Shown in pieces: positions 42,775 through 51,266 of a DNA stretch of 64,000 bases; within the stretch, counting starts at the first letter, position 1; the number at the start of each line of letters is the position of its first letter. The position numbers and the translations under genes are program-made. Under the pieces are notes generated by a model. That model made no database searches and had not been told where the DNA came from. It was given only the letters and a program-made list of their open reading frames with translations. Source of the DNA: DASUPK01 sp963848955 (GTDB lineage: Bacteria > Actinomycetota > Thermoleophilia > Solirubrobacterales > 70-9); the NCBI GenBank assembly GCA_963848955.1, contig CAWKFQ010000021.1, forward strand, positions 1-64,000. Reading direction: 5' to 3'.

Positions 42775-44053
42775 GCCGCCAGCGCCTCCGGCACGCCGCG
42801 CTCGATCGCCTCCATGAACTCGTCGCGGAACTTCTGCACCATCGACCCCACCGGCATCGCCATCGAGTCGCCGAGCACGCAGAGGCAGTTGCCGATGATG
42901 TTCGTCTGCACCGAGGAGACGGTCTCGAGGTCGATCGGCGTCGCCTGACCTCGGATCATCCGCTCGAGCATCTTCACGGTCCAGTTGGTGCCCTCGCGGC
43001 AGGGAGTGCACTTGCCGCAGGACTCGTGGTGGTAGAAGCGCGCCGTCCGCAGCGCGAGCTCGACCACGCTGGTCGTCTCGTCGAAGACGATCATCGAGCC
43101 CGACCCGAGCATCGACCCGGCCTCGGCCATCGCCTCGAAGCTGTAGGGCACGTCGAGCGCCTCCTCGGGGGTCAGCACCGGCGAAGAGGAACCGCCGGGA
43201 AAGATGCCCTTGATCTCATGGCCCTCCAGAGGGCCGCCCGCAAGGTCATCGATCAGGGTCCTGGTCGGGATCCCGAGCTCGACCTCGTAGTTGCCGGGCC
43301 TCTGCACGTCGCCCGAGACCGAGACGACCTTGGTCCCGGGCGACTGCTCGGTGCCGAAGCTCTTGAACCAGTCGGCGCCCGAGGCGACGATGTGCGGGAC
43401 GTTGGAGAGCGTCTCGACGTTGTTGATCAGGGTCGGCCCGTCGTAGAGGCCCTGCACCGCCGGGAAGGGAGGCTTCAGGCGCGGGTTCGCCCGCTTTCCC
43501 TCGAGCGAGTCGAGCAGGGCGGTCTCCTCGCCGCAGATGTAGGCGCCGGCGCCGCGGTGGACCACCACCTCCACCTGCTCTCCGGTGCCGAGCACGTCCT
43601 CGCCGAGGAAGCCGGCCTCGTATGCCTCCTCGACGGCCTGCGTCGAGGATGTCGCCCTGCAGGTCGTACTCGCCGCGGATGTAGATGAAGCAGCGATTCG
43701 CCCCGGCGGCGCGCGCGGCGATGATCAGGCCCTCGATCAGCTGGTGCGGGTTCTTCTGCATCAGCTCGCGGTCCTTGAACGCGCCCGGCTCGGACTCGTC
43801 GGCGTTGCAGCAGAGGTACTTGTCCATGTCGCCGCGGGGGAGGAACGAGGCCTTCTTCCCCATCGAGAAGCCGGCGCCGCCGCGTCCCCGCAGTCCGGAG
43901 TCCTCGAGCTCCTTCAGGACCTCCTCCGGCGTCATCTCGCTTGTACGCCTTCTCGATCGACCGGTAGCCGCCGAGCTTGCGGTAGGTGTCGATCGAGGCC
44001 AGGCCCGGCTCGTCGATATTGCGGAAGAGGAGGCGGGTCTCCTGCGAGGCCAT
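42771..44053 (-). CDS. nuoF: NADH-quinone oxidoreductase subunit F (FMN/NADH binding)
   Basis: Flavin subunit that takes electrons from NADH, 425 residues after removing two insertions. FMN/NADH motifs are GLRGRGGAGFSMGKKASFLP and CNADESEPGAFKDRELMQKN. The 4Fe-4S N3 motif is SCGKCTPCREGTNW with a later Cys in GNCLCVLGD. One extra G lies before ATGACG at about 43937, and an extra AGGC at about 43640 (GACGCAGGCCGTC); the total length then becomes an exact codon multiple. ATG 44053 overlaps the nuoE-frame stop as TGATG. Confidence 0.93.
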
Positions 44054-44808
44054 CAGCCCTCGCACCTCCTTCGCGTCCGGGCCCCCGGCGAGCGTGGCGG
44101 TCCTCCAGGCGCTTGTCGGGCAGCACCTCGGCGCCGGAGCGGAGCTGCTCGGCCGCGGCGGCTGGCGTCGTCCTCGTTGAGCGGGCCGTAGTAGCGCTCG
44201 TCGATCGAGGCCATCGGGGCCAGGTCGCAGGCGCCCATGCACTCGAAGCCGCGAATGGAGAGCTTGCCGTCCTCGGAGGAGCCGGGACTGTCGATCCCGC
44301 CGGCCTCGAGGAACGATTCGAGGACGCGATCGGCGCCGCGCAGCCAGCAGCTGATGTTGGTGCAGACGAGCACCTGGTGCTCGCCTCCGGGCTCGAGCCG
44401 GAAGAGGTCGTAGAAGGTGGCCACCCCCTCCAGGTAGCCGGGCGTCACGCCCATCACCGCGGCCGCCTGGCGGATGCCGTCGGGCGTGCACCAGCCGTAG
44501 CGGCGTTGGACGGCCCACAGGGCCGGCATCGCCGCCGAGCGCTTCTGCGGGTAGCGCCCCATCGCGCGGCGGATCTCATCCGCCAGTTCCTTCGGGACCT
44601 CGACCTCCGAGGGCTCGGGGACCGGAGCGGGCTCGCCATGCGGCTCCCGCTCCTCCTCGACCGCCTGGAGTACCTCGATCTCCTCGGGCGGGATGTCGAC
44701 CCCGACCTGCTCCTGCTCGTCGGGCATCGGCGGCGGCTCCGGGGCGTCGAGGATGTGGCCCGGATCGACGGTCCAGGGGCGCTTGCCCTTCGGGATCAGC
44801 GGGCTCAC
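44053..44808 (-). CDS. nuoE: NADH-quinone oxidoreductase subunit E with long N-terminal extension
   Basis: 2Fe-2S subunit of the NADH module. The core starts near ELADEIRRAMGRYPQKRSAA and has AVQRRYGWCTPDGIRQAAAV, VATFYDLFRLEPGGEHQVLV, CTNISCWLRG and ECMGACDLAPMASID, which supply the C-x4-C and C-x3-C ligands. About 75 extra residues precede it, rich in Pro, Glu and Val (DAPEPPPMPDEQEQVGVDIP; VEEEREPHGEPAPVPEPSEV); the usual NuoE is shorter. Indels near 44165 and 44105 shift the last 40 codons (LPDKRLED lies in another frame), so the exact C-terminus is uncertain. GTG 44808 overlaps the nuoD stop (GTGA). Confidence 0.9.
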   Translation of the reverse strand: MSPLIPKGKRPWTVDPGHILDAPEPPPMPDEQEQVGVDIPPEEIEVLQAVEEEREPHGEPAPVPEPSEVEVPKELADEIRRAMGRYPQKRSAAMPALWAVQRRYGWCTPDGIRQAAAVMGVTPGYLEGVATFYDLFRLEPGGEHQVLVCTNISCWLRGADRVLESFLEAGGIDSPGSSEDGKLSIRGFECMGACDLAPMASIDERYYGPLNEDDASRRGRAAPLRRRGAARQAPGGPPRSPGARTRRRCEG

Positions 44809-46115
44809 CGGTCCACTCCCCCGATGATCGGGTCGAGCATCCCCAGGTTCTGGATCAGGTCGGCGATCAGCCCACCCACGGACATGTCGCGGAGGGACTG
44901 CAGGTTGACGAACGAGGGGTCGCGGAAATGGACGCGTGCGGGCTTCGAGGAGCCGTCGGCCAGGACGAAGCAGCCCAGCTCACCCCGGGGGCTCTCGATC
45001 GAGTAGTAGAGCTCTCCCGGCGGCACCCGGTAGCCCTCGGTGACCAGCTTGAAGTGATGGATCAGCGCCTCCATAGAGGTGGCGAGCTCCTCGCGAGGCG
45101 GCAGTACGTACTTGCGATCGTCGGAGATCCACGGGCCCTCGGGAAGACCGTCGAGCGCCTGCTCGATGATCCTCAACGACTCGCGCATCTCCTGCAGCCG
45201 AACGCGATAGCGGTCGTAGCCGTCGCCGACGGTCCCGACAGGAATCTGGAAGTCGAAGTCGCCGTACGCCAGGTAGGGGTCGACCTTGCGCAGGTCCCAG
45301 GGCTCGCCCGCTGCCCGCAGCAGAGGACCGGTGACCCCCAGCTCCAGCAGGCGCTCTCTGGAGACGATCCCGACGTCTCGCGTCCGGCGGAGGAAGATCT
45401 CGTTCCGGTCGAGCAGGGCCTCGTACTGGTCGATCCGGCTCGGCATCGCCGCGCAGAACTCCCGGACCTTCTGCTCGAAGCCGCGCGGGATGTCCTCGAA
45501 GACACCGCCGACCTGGAAGTAGCGGGTGTGCATCCGCTGCCCGGACGACATCTCGAAGAGGTCAAGAATCGTGTCGCGCTCGCGGAAGCAGTACCAGAGC
45601 ATCGAGATCGCACCGATGTCGAGCGCCGTCGTGCCCAACCAGACCAGGTGGGACATGATCCGGTCGAGTTCCATGTGGAGTACACGGAGGTACTTGGCGC
45701 GCGGCGGGATCTCGAGCTCGACCATCCTCTCGACGCAGCCGCAGAATGCCTCCATCTGGAAGTAGTAGGAGAGGTAGTCCATCCGCTCCACGAAGGGGAT
45801 GACCTTCCAGTAGCTCTTGTCCTCGCACGACTTCTCGATCCCGGTGTGGAGGTAGCCCATGACCGGCTTCAGCTCGATCACCCGCTCGCCCTGAAGGGTC
45901 ACGATCAGCCGCAGCACCCCGTGAGTGGCCGGGTGGTGCGGCCCCATGTTGATCGTCAGGACCTCCTGCTCCGGCTCGAGGCCCGGGCCCTCGAGCTCGC
46001 GCTCGGCGATCTCGGCGGTCGCATCCATCAGCGGCGCAGACGGGTCCTCGGTGACCCGGTCGACCCCGCGCTCTGTGACGTCCGCCTCGTCTCTGAGCAG
46101 CTCGTCGGTCATCAC
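44805..46115 (-). CDS. nuoD: NADH-quinone oxidoreductase subunit D
   Basis: A 436-residue 49-kDa-type subunit that lines the quinone site. GPHHPATHGVLRLIVTLQGE contains the conserved His loop; MGYLHTGIEKSCEDKSYWKV, MSHLVWLGTTALDIGAISML and the C-terminal DPSFVNLQSLRDMSVGGLIA, ending DLIQNLGMLDPIIGGVDR, are typical. The first 50 residues are acidic and variable. GTG 46115 or ATG 46112 are both possible starts; the ATG shares a base with the nuoC stop (TGATG). Uninterrupted. Confidence 0.96.
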   Translation of the reverse strand: MMTDELLRDEADVTERGVDRVTEDPSAPLMDATAEIAERELEGPGLEPEQEVLTINMGPHHPATHGVLRLIVTLQGERVIELKPVMGYLHTGIEKSCEDKSYWKVIPFVERMDYLSYYFQMEAFCGCVERMVELEIPPRAKYLRVLHMELDRIMSHLVWLGTTALDIGAISMLWYCFRERDTILDLFEMSSGQRMHTRYFQVGGVFEDIPRGFEQKVREFCAAMPSRIDQYEALLDRNEIFLRRTRDVGIVSRERLLELGVTGPLLRAAGEPWDLRKVDPYLAYGDFDFQIPVGTVGDGYDRYRVRLQEMRESLRIIEQALDGLPEGPWISDDRKYVLPPREELATSMEALIHHFKLVTEGYRVPPGELYYSIESPRGELGCFVLADGSSKPARVHFRDPSFVNLQSLRDMSVGGLIADLIQNLGMLDPIIGGVDR

Positions 46116-46673
46116 TCGTACCAGCGCGGAGCTTCGATCTCGTTGTGCGTGTAGAGCACCGGCTCGCCGCCGATCGGGAAGTCGCGGCGCTGCGGCCAGC
46201 CGACGTAGTCCTCGGGCATCGCGATCCGACGCAGATCGGGGTGGCCGCGGAAGACGATTCCGAAGAAGTCATAGGCCTCGCGCTCTTGGAACTCGGCGGT
46301 CGGGTAGAGCGGGACGCAGGAATCCAGCTCGGGGAGCTTCTCCACCTGGTCGGCGTCGTTCGAGCCGTCTCCCGCAGCGGGATCCTCCAAGAGCGCCTTG
46401 ACGTTGATGCGCTCCACCCGCTCCCGGCAGAGCAGCTCGTAATGGACGGCGAATCGAGGGGTGGCCGGCAGGTAGTCCGCTGCGTGCAGGCTGGAGAGGA
46501 AGCGGTAGCCCTGCTCCGGGGTGTCCCGCAGCCAGCGAGAGGGCGTGCAGGACGCCGTCGGGTCGGACGATGAGCGTCGCCTTGCCGTGCTCGACCGAGG
46601 TCTCGATCACGGTTCCCTCGCGCCCTTTCTCGAGCCCCTGGGCGATCAGCTCGAGGCCGGGGGCGTCAGGCAT
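46112..46673 (-). CDS. nuoC: NADH-quinone oxidoreductase subunit C
   Basis: 30-kDa-type subunit, about 186 residues. Start MPDAPGLELIAQGLEKGREG, then VIETSVEHGKATLIVRPDGV, and after a one-base insertion near 46540 (CTCTCGCTGG) RWLRDTPEQGYRFL and ERINVKALLEDP. The family motif is AEFQEREAYDFFGIVFRGHP then DLRRIAMPEDYVGWPQRRDF. The length of the interval is one base above a codon multiple, matching one insertion. ATG 46673 overlaps the nuoB stop (ATGCCTGA). Confidence 0.92.
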
Positions 46674-47323
46674 CCCTGACCGCCTCGGCCGCCCGCTCGA
46701 TTGCCTCCTCTGTCGGCTTGCCCGGACTCGAAGCGCGCCCACTCCTCGGTCCCTTCCGCGTTGTAGCGCTGGCGCCAGCCGAGGTCGGGCTGGCCACGGA
46801 CCAGCCGCTGCAGTTTGTTGAAGCCGTGCAGCACCGCCTCCGGCCGGGGCGGGCAGCCGGGTACATGGATGTCGACCGGCATGAACTTGTCGGCGCCCTG
46901 GACGACGGCGTAATTGGCGAACATGCCCCCCGAGGACGAGCAGGCGCCCATCGCCATCACCCACTTCGGTTCGAGCATCTGGTCGTAGACCCGGCGGACG
47001 ACCGGAGCCATCTTGATCGAGACCCTGCCGGAGAGGATCAACAGATCCGCCTGCCGTGGCGTGGCCCGGAACGCCTCGGCCCCGAACCGGGCGATGTCGT
47101 ATCGCGACGTGACCAGAGAGATCTGCTCGATGGCGCAGCAGGCCAGGCCGAAGGTCATGGGAAACACGGCGTTGGCCCGCCCCCAATTGAGCGCCTTCTC
47201 GAGGGTCGTGGTCAGGAGCCGCTCCTCGACGTATTCCTCGAGGTCCTTTCCCTCGAGGTCTCCCCGCAGGAGATCGCGGGCTCGCAGCTGGTGTGCTCGA
47301 AGGGTCTCCCGCTCTACTTCCAA
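46666..47323 (-). CDS. nuoB: NADH-quinone oxidoreductase subunit B (N2 cluster)
   Basis: About 218-residue subunit holding 4Fe-4S centre N2, the last electron donor to quinone. Motifs are FPMTFGLACCAIEQISLVTS (adjacent Cys pair), MGACSSSGGMFANYAVVQG and VDIHVPGCPPRPEAVLHGFN. The first in-frame start is TTG 47323, overlapping the nuoA stop. It gives about 30 residues before LLTTTLEKALNWGRANAV, a little longer than usual. One extra G near 46727 (TCCGGGCAAG) shifts the last 20 codons; the true end is KPTEEAIERAAEAVRDA. Confidence 0.93.
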
Positions 47324-47673
47324 TCGAGCGCTCCTCGACGCCAGACGAAGACCAGGGCGACGAGCAATAGCGCGACGAAGATCAGGATCTCCATCAGGAC
47401 GAAGACGCTCTTGGTCGCATGCACGAGGACGCCGACCGGGTAGAGGAAGACCACCTCGATGTCGAAGAGGATGAAAAGCATCGCGATCATGTAGAAGCTC
47501 ACCCCGAACCGGAACGTGCGGGTGATGTGGGAGGGGAGCCCGCACTCGTAGGCCTCGGTCTTGATCGGGTTCGGACGCCGTGTCCCGATCACCCCGTTCA
47601 GCAGTGCGAACGTGCCTCCCACGATGATCCCTAGGCCGGCAAACACGAGGACGGGGAGGTAGCTCTGAAGCAC
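47314..47673 (-). CDS. nuoA: NADH-quinone oxidoreductase subunit A
   Basis: A 119-residue, three-helix subunit and first gene of the nuo operon. It starts GTG (MLQSYLPVLVFAGLGIIVGG). The conserved loop is KTEAYECGLPSHITRTFRFG, with the active/deactive-loop Cys. VSFYMIAMLFILFDIEVVFL holds the acidic helix; ALDWK is the end. TATAAG lies 11 nt upstream. Confidence 0.96.
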   Translation of the reverse strand: MLQSYLPVLVFAGLGIIVGGTFALLNGVIGTRRPNPIKTEAYECGLPSHITRTFRFGVSFYMIAMLFILFDIEVVFLYPVGVLVHATKSVFVLMEILIFVALLLVALVFVWRRGALDWK

Positions 47674-47684
47674 GATCCGCCCGT

Positions 47685-47725
47685 CTTATACCACCGCACT
47701 CGCGACTTTGTAGCAAGGTGTTACA
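47685..47725 (-). promoter_or_regulatory. nuo operon promoter region with inverted repeat
   Basis: On the minus strand TATAAG (47690-47685) is a likely -10 before nuoA. Upstream, TGTAGC-AAGGT-GTTACA (47709-47725) is a 6-bp dyad with one mismatch. Its position and T-G-T-n ... n-A-C-A form suggest a regulator site. In streptomycetes the redox sensor Rex controls nuo; this site is only a weak match to a Rex operator. The region is more AT-rich than its surroundings. Confidence 0.4.
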
Positions 47726-47807
47726 TAGTGCTTTTCCGCATCAGCAAGCCAAATTCCGACCCTTTTTGGCGGCTTTGACGCCAGCGACCTCCTAAGCTCC
47801 CGCGCCC

Positions 47808-48239
47808 GTGCCGGAAGTCCATCTCGTCGTCGGGGTCTGTCTGATCGCCGCCAACCTGGCCGCCGGCGTCTGGGGCGGGTACTCGTGGCTCGAGCGCCGG
47901 CCGTCGGCCGGCTTCTGGTACGCGCTGCGGATCGCCCAGGCGACGGTGATCCTCCAGACCCTGCTCGGGCTCCTGCTGGTGTTCAACGGGCACCACGCCA
48001 GCGACCTGCACATCCTCTACGGGGTGCTGCCGCTCGTCGTCTCACTGCTGGCCGAGGTGGTCCGGCTGGGCTCCGCCGCTCAGGAGCTCGGCGACCTCGA
48101 CGTCCACGCGCTATCCCCGGAGCGGCAGACACAGATCGCGATGGCGATCTTCCGGCGGGACACCGGGATCATGGCCACCGCCTGCCTGGTGATCTTCCTG
48201 CTGGCGCTGCGGGCGGCCGGGACGAGCTCAGCCTTCTAG
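47808..48239 (+). CDS. Four-helix membrane protein, function unknown
   Basis: A 143-residue membrane protein starting GTG, divergent from nuo. Hydrophobic helices are HLVVGVCLIAANLAAGVWGG, ATVILQTLLGLLLVFNGHHA, LHILYGVLPLVVSLLAEVVR and IMATACLVIFLLALRAAG, with an amphipathic loop (SPERQTQIAMAIFRRDTGIM). The paired His (GHHASDLH) facing helix ends could bind metal or heme, but no family is recognised. TAAGCT lies 9 nt before GTG with no Shine-Dalgarno sequence. It overlaps the convergent VOC gene end by 4 bp. Confidence 0.75.
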   Translation: MPEVHLVVGVCLIAANLAAGVWGGYSWLERRPSAGFWYALRIAQATVILQTLLGLLLVFNGHHASDLHILYGVLPLVVSLLAEVVRLGSAAQELGDLDVHALSPERQTQIAMAIFRRDTGIMATACLVIFLLALRAAGTSSAF

Positions 48240-49054
48240 ACGCCGGGCGGCTGGGTCAGCGACAGCGTCGCGCCCTGCGGGTCGGTGACCACGGCCTGCC
48301 GCAGTCCCGTGTTCGGCACGTCGTAGGGCGGGACCACCACCTTGCCCCCGAGCTCGGTCACCTTGGCCGTCGCTGCATCCACGTTCGCGACCCAGAAGTC
48401 CACGCTCCAGTGGGGCGGGGCCTCGCCGTCCGCGTCCGGCGGCAGCATGACCGCGACGACGTCGCGCGGGACCGGCTGCTCGGGCTCCCCCCCGACGTAG
48501 CCCGGGACGGTCCACATGACCAGCTCGGCGCCGCCCATGTCGAAGCTCTTCGTGTCCCAGCCGAAGACCTCGGTGTAGAAGCGCTTCGCCGCGTCCGGGT
48601 CGTCCGTGTTGAGCGCGCTCATCGACCAGGCGCTCGGCTCGTTGACGAGCTGGGCGCCGTGGCGCTCGCGGGGCTCCCAGACCGAGAAGACCGCCCCGGC
48701 GGGGTCGGCCAGGACCGCCTGGCGGCCGCCTCCGGGCGAGTCGAACGGCTCGCCGATCACCTTGCCCCCCGCGGTCGCCGCTCTCGACGCGGCCTCGTCC
48801 GCACTCTCCACCGAGACGAGCGTCGTCCAGACGGCCTCCGGCGGCGCCGGCGCGCCGTGCGGGGAGACGATCGCTGCGACGTCCCGGTCACGCATCCGGC
48901 AGACGAGGTAGTCGCCCGGATGCTCGGGCGGCATCAGGTTCTCGGTTTCCCAGCCCATCAGCTCGGAGTAGAAGGAGGCCGCGGCGTCGGGATCCGGGAA
49001 GACGCCCGAGACGAAGCAGGGGACGCCGTGCTCGTAGTTGTCGCGCTCGCTCAT
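48236..49054 (-). CDS. Two-domain VOC protein (CFP30B-like)
   Basis: A 272-residue protein with two VOC modules: residues about 10-125 (VPCFVSGVFPDPDAAASFYS; ELMGWETENL; FSVWEPRERHG) and about 135-270 (PSAWSMSALNTDDPDAAKRF; VFGWDTKSFD; WSVDFWVANVDAATAKVTEL). The internal duplication is clear. Actinobacterial relatives are called glyoxalase-like or hydroxylase antigens; substrate unknown. AGGAGGA lies 7 nt before ATG 49054. It is divergent from an HxlR regulator, which probably controls it. Confidence 0.87.
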   Translation of the reverse strand: MSERDNYEHGVPCFVSGVFPDPDAAASFYSELMGWETENLMPPEHPGDYLVCRMRDRDVAAIVSPHGAPAPPEAVWTTLVSVESADEAASRAATAGGKVIGEPFDSPGGGRQAVLADPAGAVFSVWEPRERHGAQLVNEPSAWSMSALNTDDPDAAKRFYTEVFGWDTKSFDMGGAELVMWTVPGYVGGEPEQPVPRDVVAVMLPPDADGEAPPHWSVDFWVANVDAATAKVTELGGKVVVPPYDVPNTGLRQAVVTDPQGATLSLTQPPGV

Positions 49055-49196
49055 CGGGGGTCCTCCTCGTATTCGTCGTGACGGCGCCACCAGGTGCTTG
49101 GTGGCTCTCCATATCGCGTGCCACCGTACCATAAGGTCCTAAAAAATAACTTGATAGTTGTATTCCAGGACTTCAATCGATAAACTGCCTCTTGCG

Positions 49197-49838
49197 ATGG
49201 CGAGGGCGAGGACCCATGACGACGGCTGCGGGATAGCCCACGCGTCCGACCTGCTCGGGCAGCGCTGGGCGCTGCTCGTCGTCCGGGAGCTGCTGCTCGG
49301 GCCGAAACGCTTTACCGACCTACGCGCCGGGATTCCCGACATCAGCCCGAACGTCCTCGGCCAGCGCCTGCGCGAGCTCGAGGAATCCGGGATCGTCAGG
49401 CGCCGCAAGCTCGCGCCTCCGGCTGCCGTCCAGGTCTACGAGCTCACCGAGTGGGGGCACGAGCTGGAGCCCGCGGTCCTGGCGCTCGGGCGCTGGGCCA
49501 GCCAGTCACCCTCCTTCCCTCGCGGCGTCGAGATGGGTCCGGACTCGCTGGTCCTGGCGTTGAAGTCGACGTTCCAGCCCGAGAAGGCCGACGGGCTCGA
49601 GGCCGTGTACGAGCTCCGGCTGGGGGAGGTGCCTTTCAACATCTCAGTGAAAGAGGGGGAGTTCCGAGCGACTCGTGGCGAGGCCGAGAGCGCCGACGCG
49701 GTGATTGAGGGCGACCCCGGCACCATCGCGGGTGTCGTCTTCGGCGGAAACCGGCTGGAGAAGGCGGTGGATTCCGGAGACGTCGCGATCGAGGGCAGCC
49801 GCCGGGCCGCCAACGCGCTGTTCCGCGCGCTCACCTGA
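49197..49838 (+). CDS. HxlR-family regulator with C-terminal SCP2-like domain
   Basis: A 213-residue regulator. The N-terminal winged helix is of the HxlR type: HDDGCGIAHASDLLGQRWAL, LVVRELLLGPKRFTDLRAGI, ISPNVLGQRLRELEESGIVR. The C-terminal 100 residues (FQPEKADGLEAVYELRLGEV; ISVKEGEFRATRGEAESADA; VIEGDPGTIAGVVFGGNRLE) look like a sterol-carrier-protein-2-like ligand domain. I choose ATG 49197 rather than an upstream TTG. TAAACT lies 10 nt before it. The AT-rich gap to the VOC gene (49055-49196) contains AACT-TGAT-AGTT and probably the operator. Confidence 0.85.
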   Translation: MARARTHDDGCGIAHASDLLGQRWALLVVRELLLGPKRFTDLRAGIPDISPNVLGQRLRELEESGIVRRRKLAPPAAVQVYELTEWGHELEPAVLALGRWASQSPSFPRGVEMGPDSLVLALKSTFQPEKADGLEAVYELRLGEVPFNISVKEGEFRATRGEAESADAVIEGDPGTIAGVVFGGNRLEKAVDSGDVAIEGSRRAANALFRALT

Positions 49839-50000
49839 TCGATTGGCGGGTTGGTTGCCATATGGGCAACAAAGCCGCCAAGTGGCGGCTTCTGCCCGGT
49901 ATTGGCTGAGCCCGCCCTCCTTCATTGCCGGTTTTGGACCTTCCCGTCACAACCGGCCCGACCCTCTCGTCTCCCTAACAGAACGACGAAAGGAGCCGCC

Positions 50001-50291
50001 ATGGAACGCGAAACCGCCCCCACCCGCGCCGAGATCGTGGACGAGGCCTCGAAGTGGGGAGTTGGCGCCGGGATCCTCGTGACCGCACTCGCGCCCCTCT
50101 CATTGCCGATTTTGATCCTGACCCTCGTTGCGGTGATTCCTCTGGTCGTGCCGCTGCTGGCGGTGGGCCTGGTGGCCGCCGTGGTGGCGCTGCCCGTGTT
50201 CTTGATTCGGAAACTCGCTCGCTCGGTGAGCCGGATCAAGACGGGCCACCGTCGCCGGGAGACGGCAGCGCGGCCGGCCACCGGCCACTAG
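50001..50291 (+). CDS. Small two-helix membrane protein
   Basis: A 96-residue protein: MERETAPTRAEIVDEASKWG, then hydrophobic ILVTALAPLSLPILILTLVA and VIPLVVPLLAVGLVAAVVAL with PVFLI, then a basic tail (RKLARSVSRIKTGHRRRETA). AGGAG lies 6 nt before ATG 50001. Function unknown. The convergent flavin reductase gene overlaps its last 4 bp. The 160 bp before it hold no recognised feature. Confidence 0.72.
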   Translation: MERETAPTRAEIVDEASKWGVGAGILVTALAPLSLPILILTLVAVIPLVVPLLAVGLVAAVVALPVFLIRKLARSVSRIKTGHRRRETAARPATGH

Positions 50292-50779
50292 GATTCCGCC
50301 AGCAGGTCCCTGTAGTCGGCGCGGTGGAAGAGGAGCGGCTGCCCCTCGCTCGCCTCGGCCTCGAGCACGTTGCCGGTCAGGATCAGGTGGTCCCCGCCGT
50401 CGATCAGGTCGCGGAGCTCGCAGGCGACCCAGACGAGTGCTCCCTCGAGCCACGGCAACCCCTGTCGCTCGGTCCATTCGACCCCTTCCCACTTGGCCGA
50501 CTCCGGGTCCTTGGCGGAGAAGCGGCGCGCCAGCTCGGCCTGCCCGGCGGCGAGGGCGTTGACGCCGAACCGTCCCTGGGCCCGCACGGAGGTGAGCGTC
50601 CGCGATCCCCGATCGAGACAGGCGAGCATCATCGGCGGATCGAGGGAGAGCGACGTGACCGCGTTCGCGGTCGCGCCCGAGGGGCCCTGCTGCCCTACCG
50701 CCGTGACCACGCTCACGCCGGTCGCGTAGGCGCTGAGCGCGCCTCGAAATTCCTCCGGGCTGACCCCGTCGCCGGCCAT
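50288..50779 (-). CDS. Flavin reductase-like FMN-binding protein
   Basis: A 163-residue flavin-reductase/split-barrel protein: FRGALSAYATGVSVVTAVGQ, GPSGATANAVTSLSLDPPMM (FMN loop), LACLDRGSRTLTSVRAQGRF and GVNALAAGQAELARRFSAKD, ending in a DGGDHLILTGNVLEAE barrel strand. Such proteins supply reduced flavin to monooxygenases. No monooxygenase is adjacent. Length and motifs are normal. Confidence 0.87.
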   Translation of the reverse strand: MAGDGVSPEEFRGALSAYATGVSVVTAVGQQGPSGATANAVTSLSLDPPMMLACLDRGSRTLTSVRAQGRFGVNALAAGQAELARRFSAKDPESAKWEGVEWTERQGLPWLEGALVWVACELRDLIDGGDHLILTGNVLEAEASEGQPLLFHRADYRDLLAES

Positions 50780-50848
50780 GCCTGAAAGCTACGTGCCCTG
50801 GGTCCCCGGCGGATCTGGGCTCGAACCACTCGCATATGATCCCGCCGC

Positions 50849-51250
50849 GTGCGAGGGGCTCTCCTACTGATCGCTGTAGCCGCGGTCGCGGCGGCCACGG
50901 GTTGTGGAACCCAGGGCATCCAGGTCTCCAGCGATGACCCCACCCATGAGGGCGCCGAGATCTTCGCCCAGCGCTGCTCCGGCTGCCACACGCTCACCCC
51001 GGCCGGCACGGAGGGGAGCGCCAATCGCAGTGAGCGCGTGCAGGGCCCGAACCTCGATCAGCGCCACGAGACGATGGCCGACGTGATCTACGCGATCCGG
51101 AACGGCGGCTTCTCGGGGGCGATCATGCCCCAGAACATCGTGGTCGGCGCAGATGCGCAGAAGGTCGCCGCCTTCGTCTCGAAGTACGCGGGCCAGGACG
51201 TCACCGAGCAGCCCGCGCCCGCCCAGACGACGACCACCGCCGCGCCCTAG
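50849..51250 (+). CDS. Lipoprotein class I cytochrome c
   Basis: A 133-residue exported heme protein. The signal sequence ends in a lipobox (VAAATGC), so Cys 19 is probably lipidated and the protein sits on the outer face of the membrane. The heme motif is AQRCSGCHTL. The likely sixth ligand Met is in GAIMPQNIV. A Thr/Pro-rich tail (PAPAQTTTTAAP) follows. TATGAT ends 8 nt before GTG. It probably carries electrons between membrane complexes and an oxidase encoded elsewhere. Confidence 0.85.
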   Translation: MRGALLLIAVAAVAAATGCGTQGIQVSSDDPTHEGAEIFAQRCSGCHTLTPAGTEGSANRSERVQGPNLDQRHETMADVIYAIRNGGFSGAIMPQNIVVGADAQKVAAFVSKYAGQDVTEQPAPAQTTTTAAP

Positions 51251-51266
51251 CTCGGGGGACCGAGCC

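Noticed and set aside
51153..51266. ATG 51153 as the start of serS
   Set aside because: It would add 38 residues encoded inside the cytochrome c gene in another frame, with no family support; the homologous start is at 51267.
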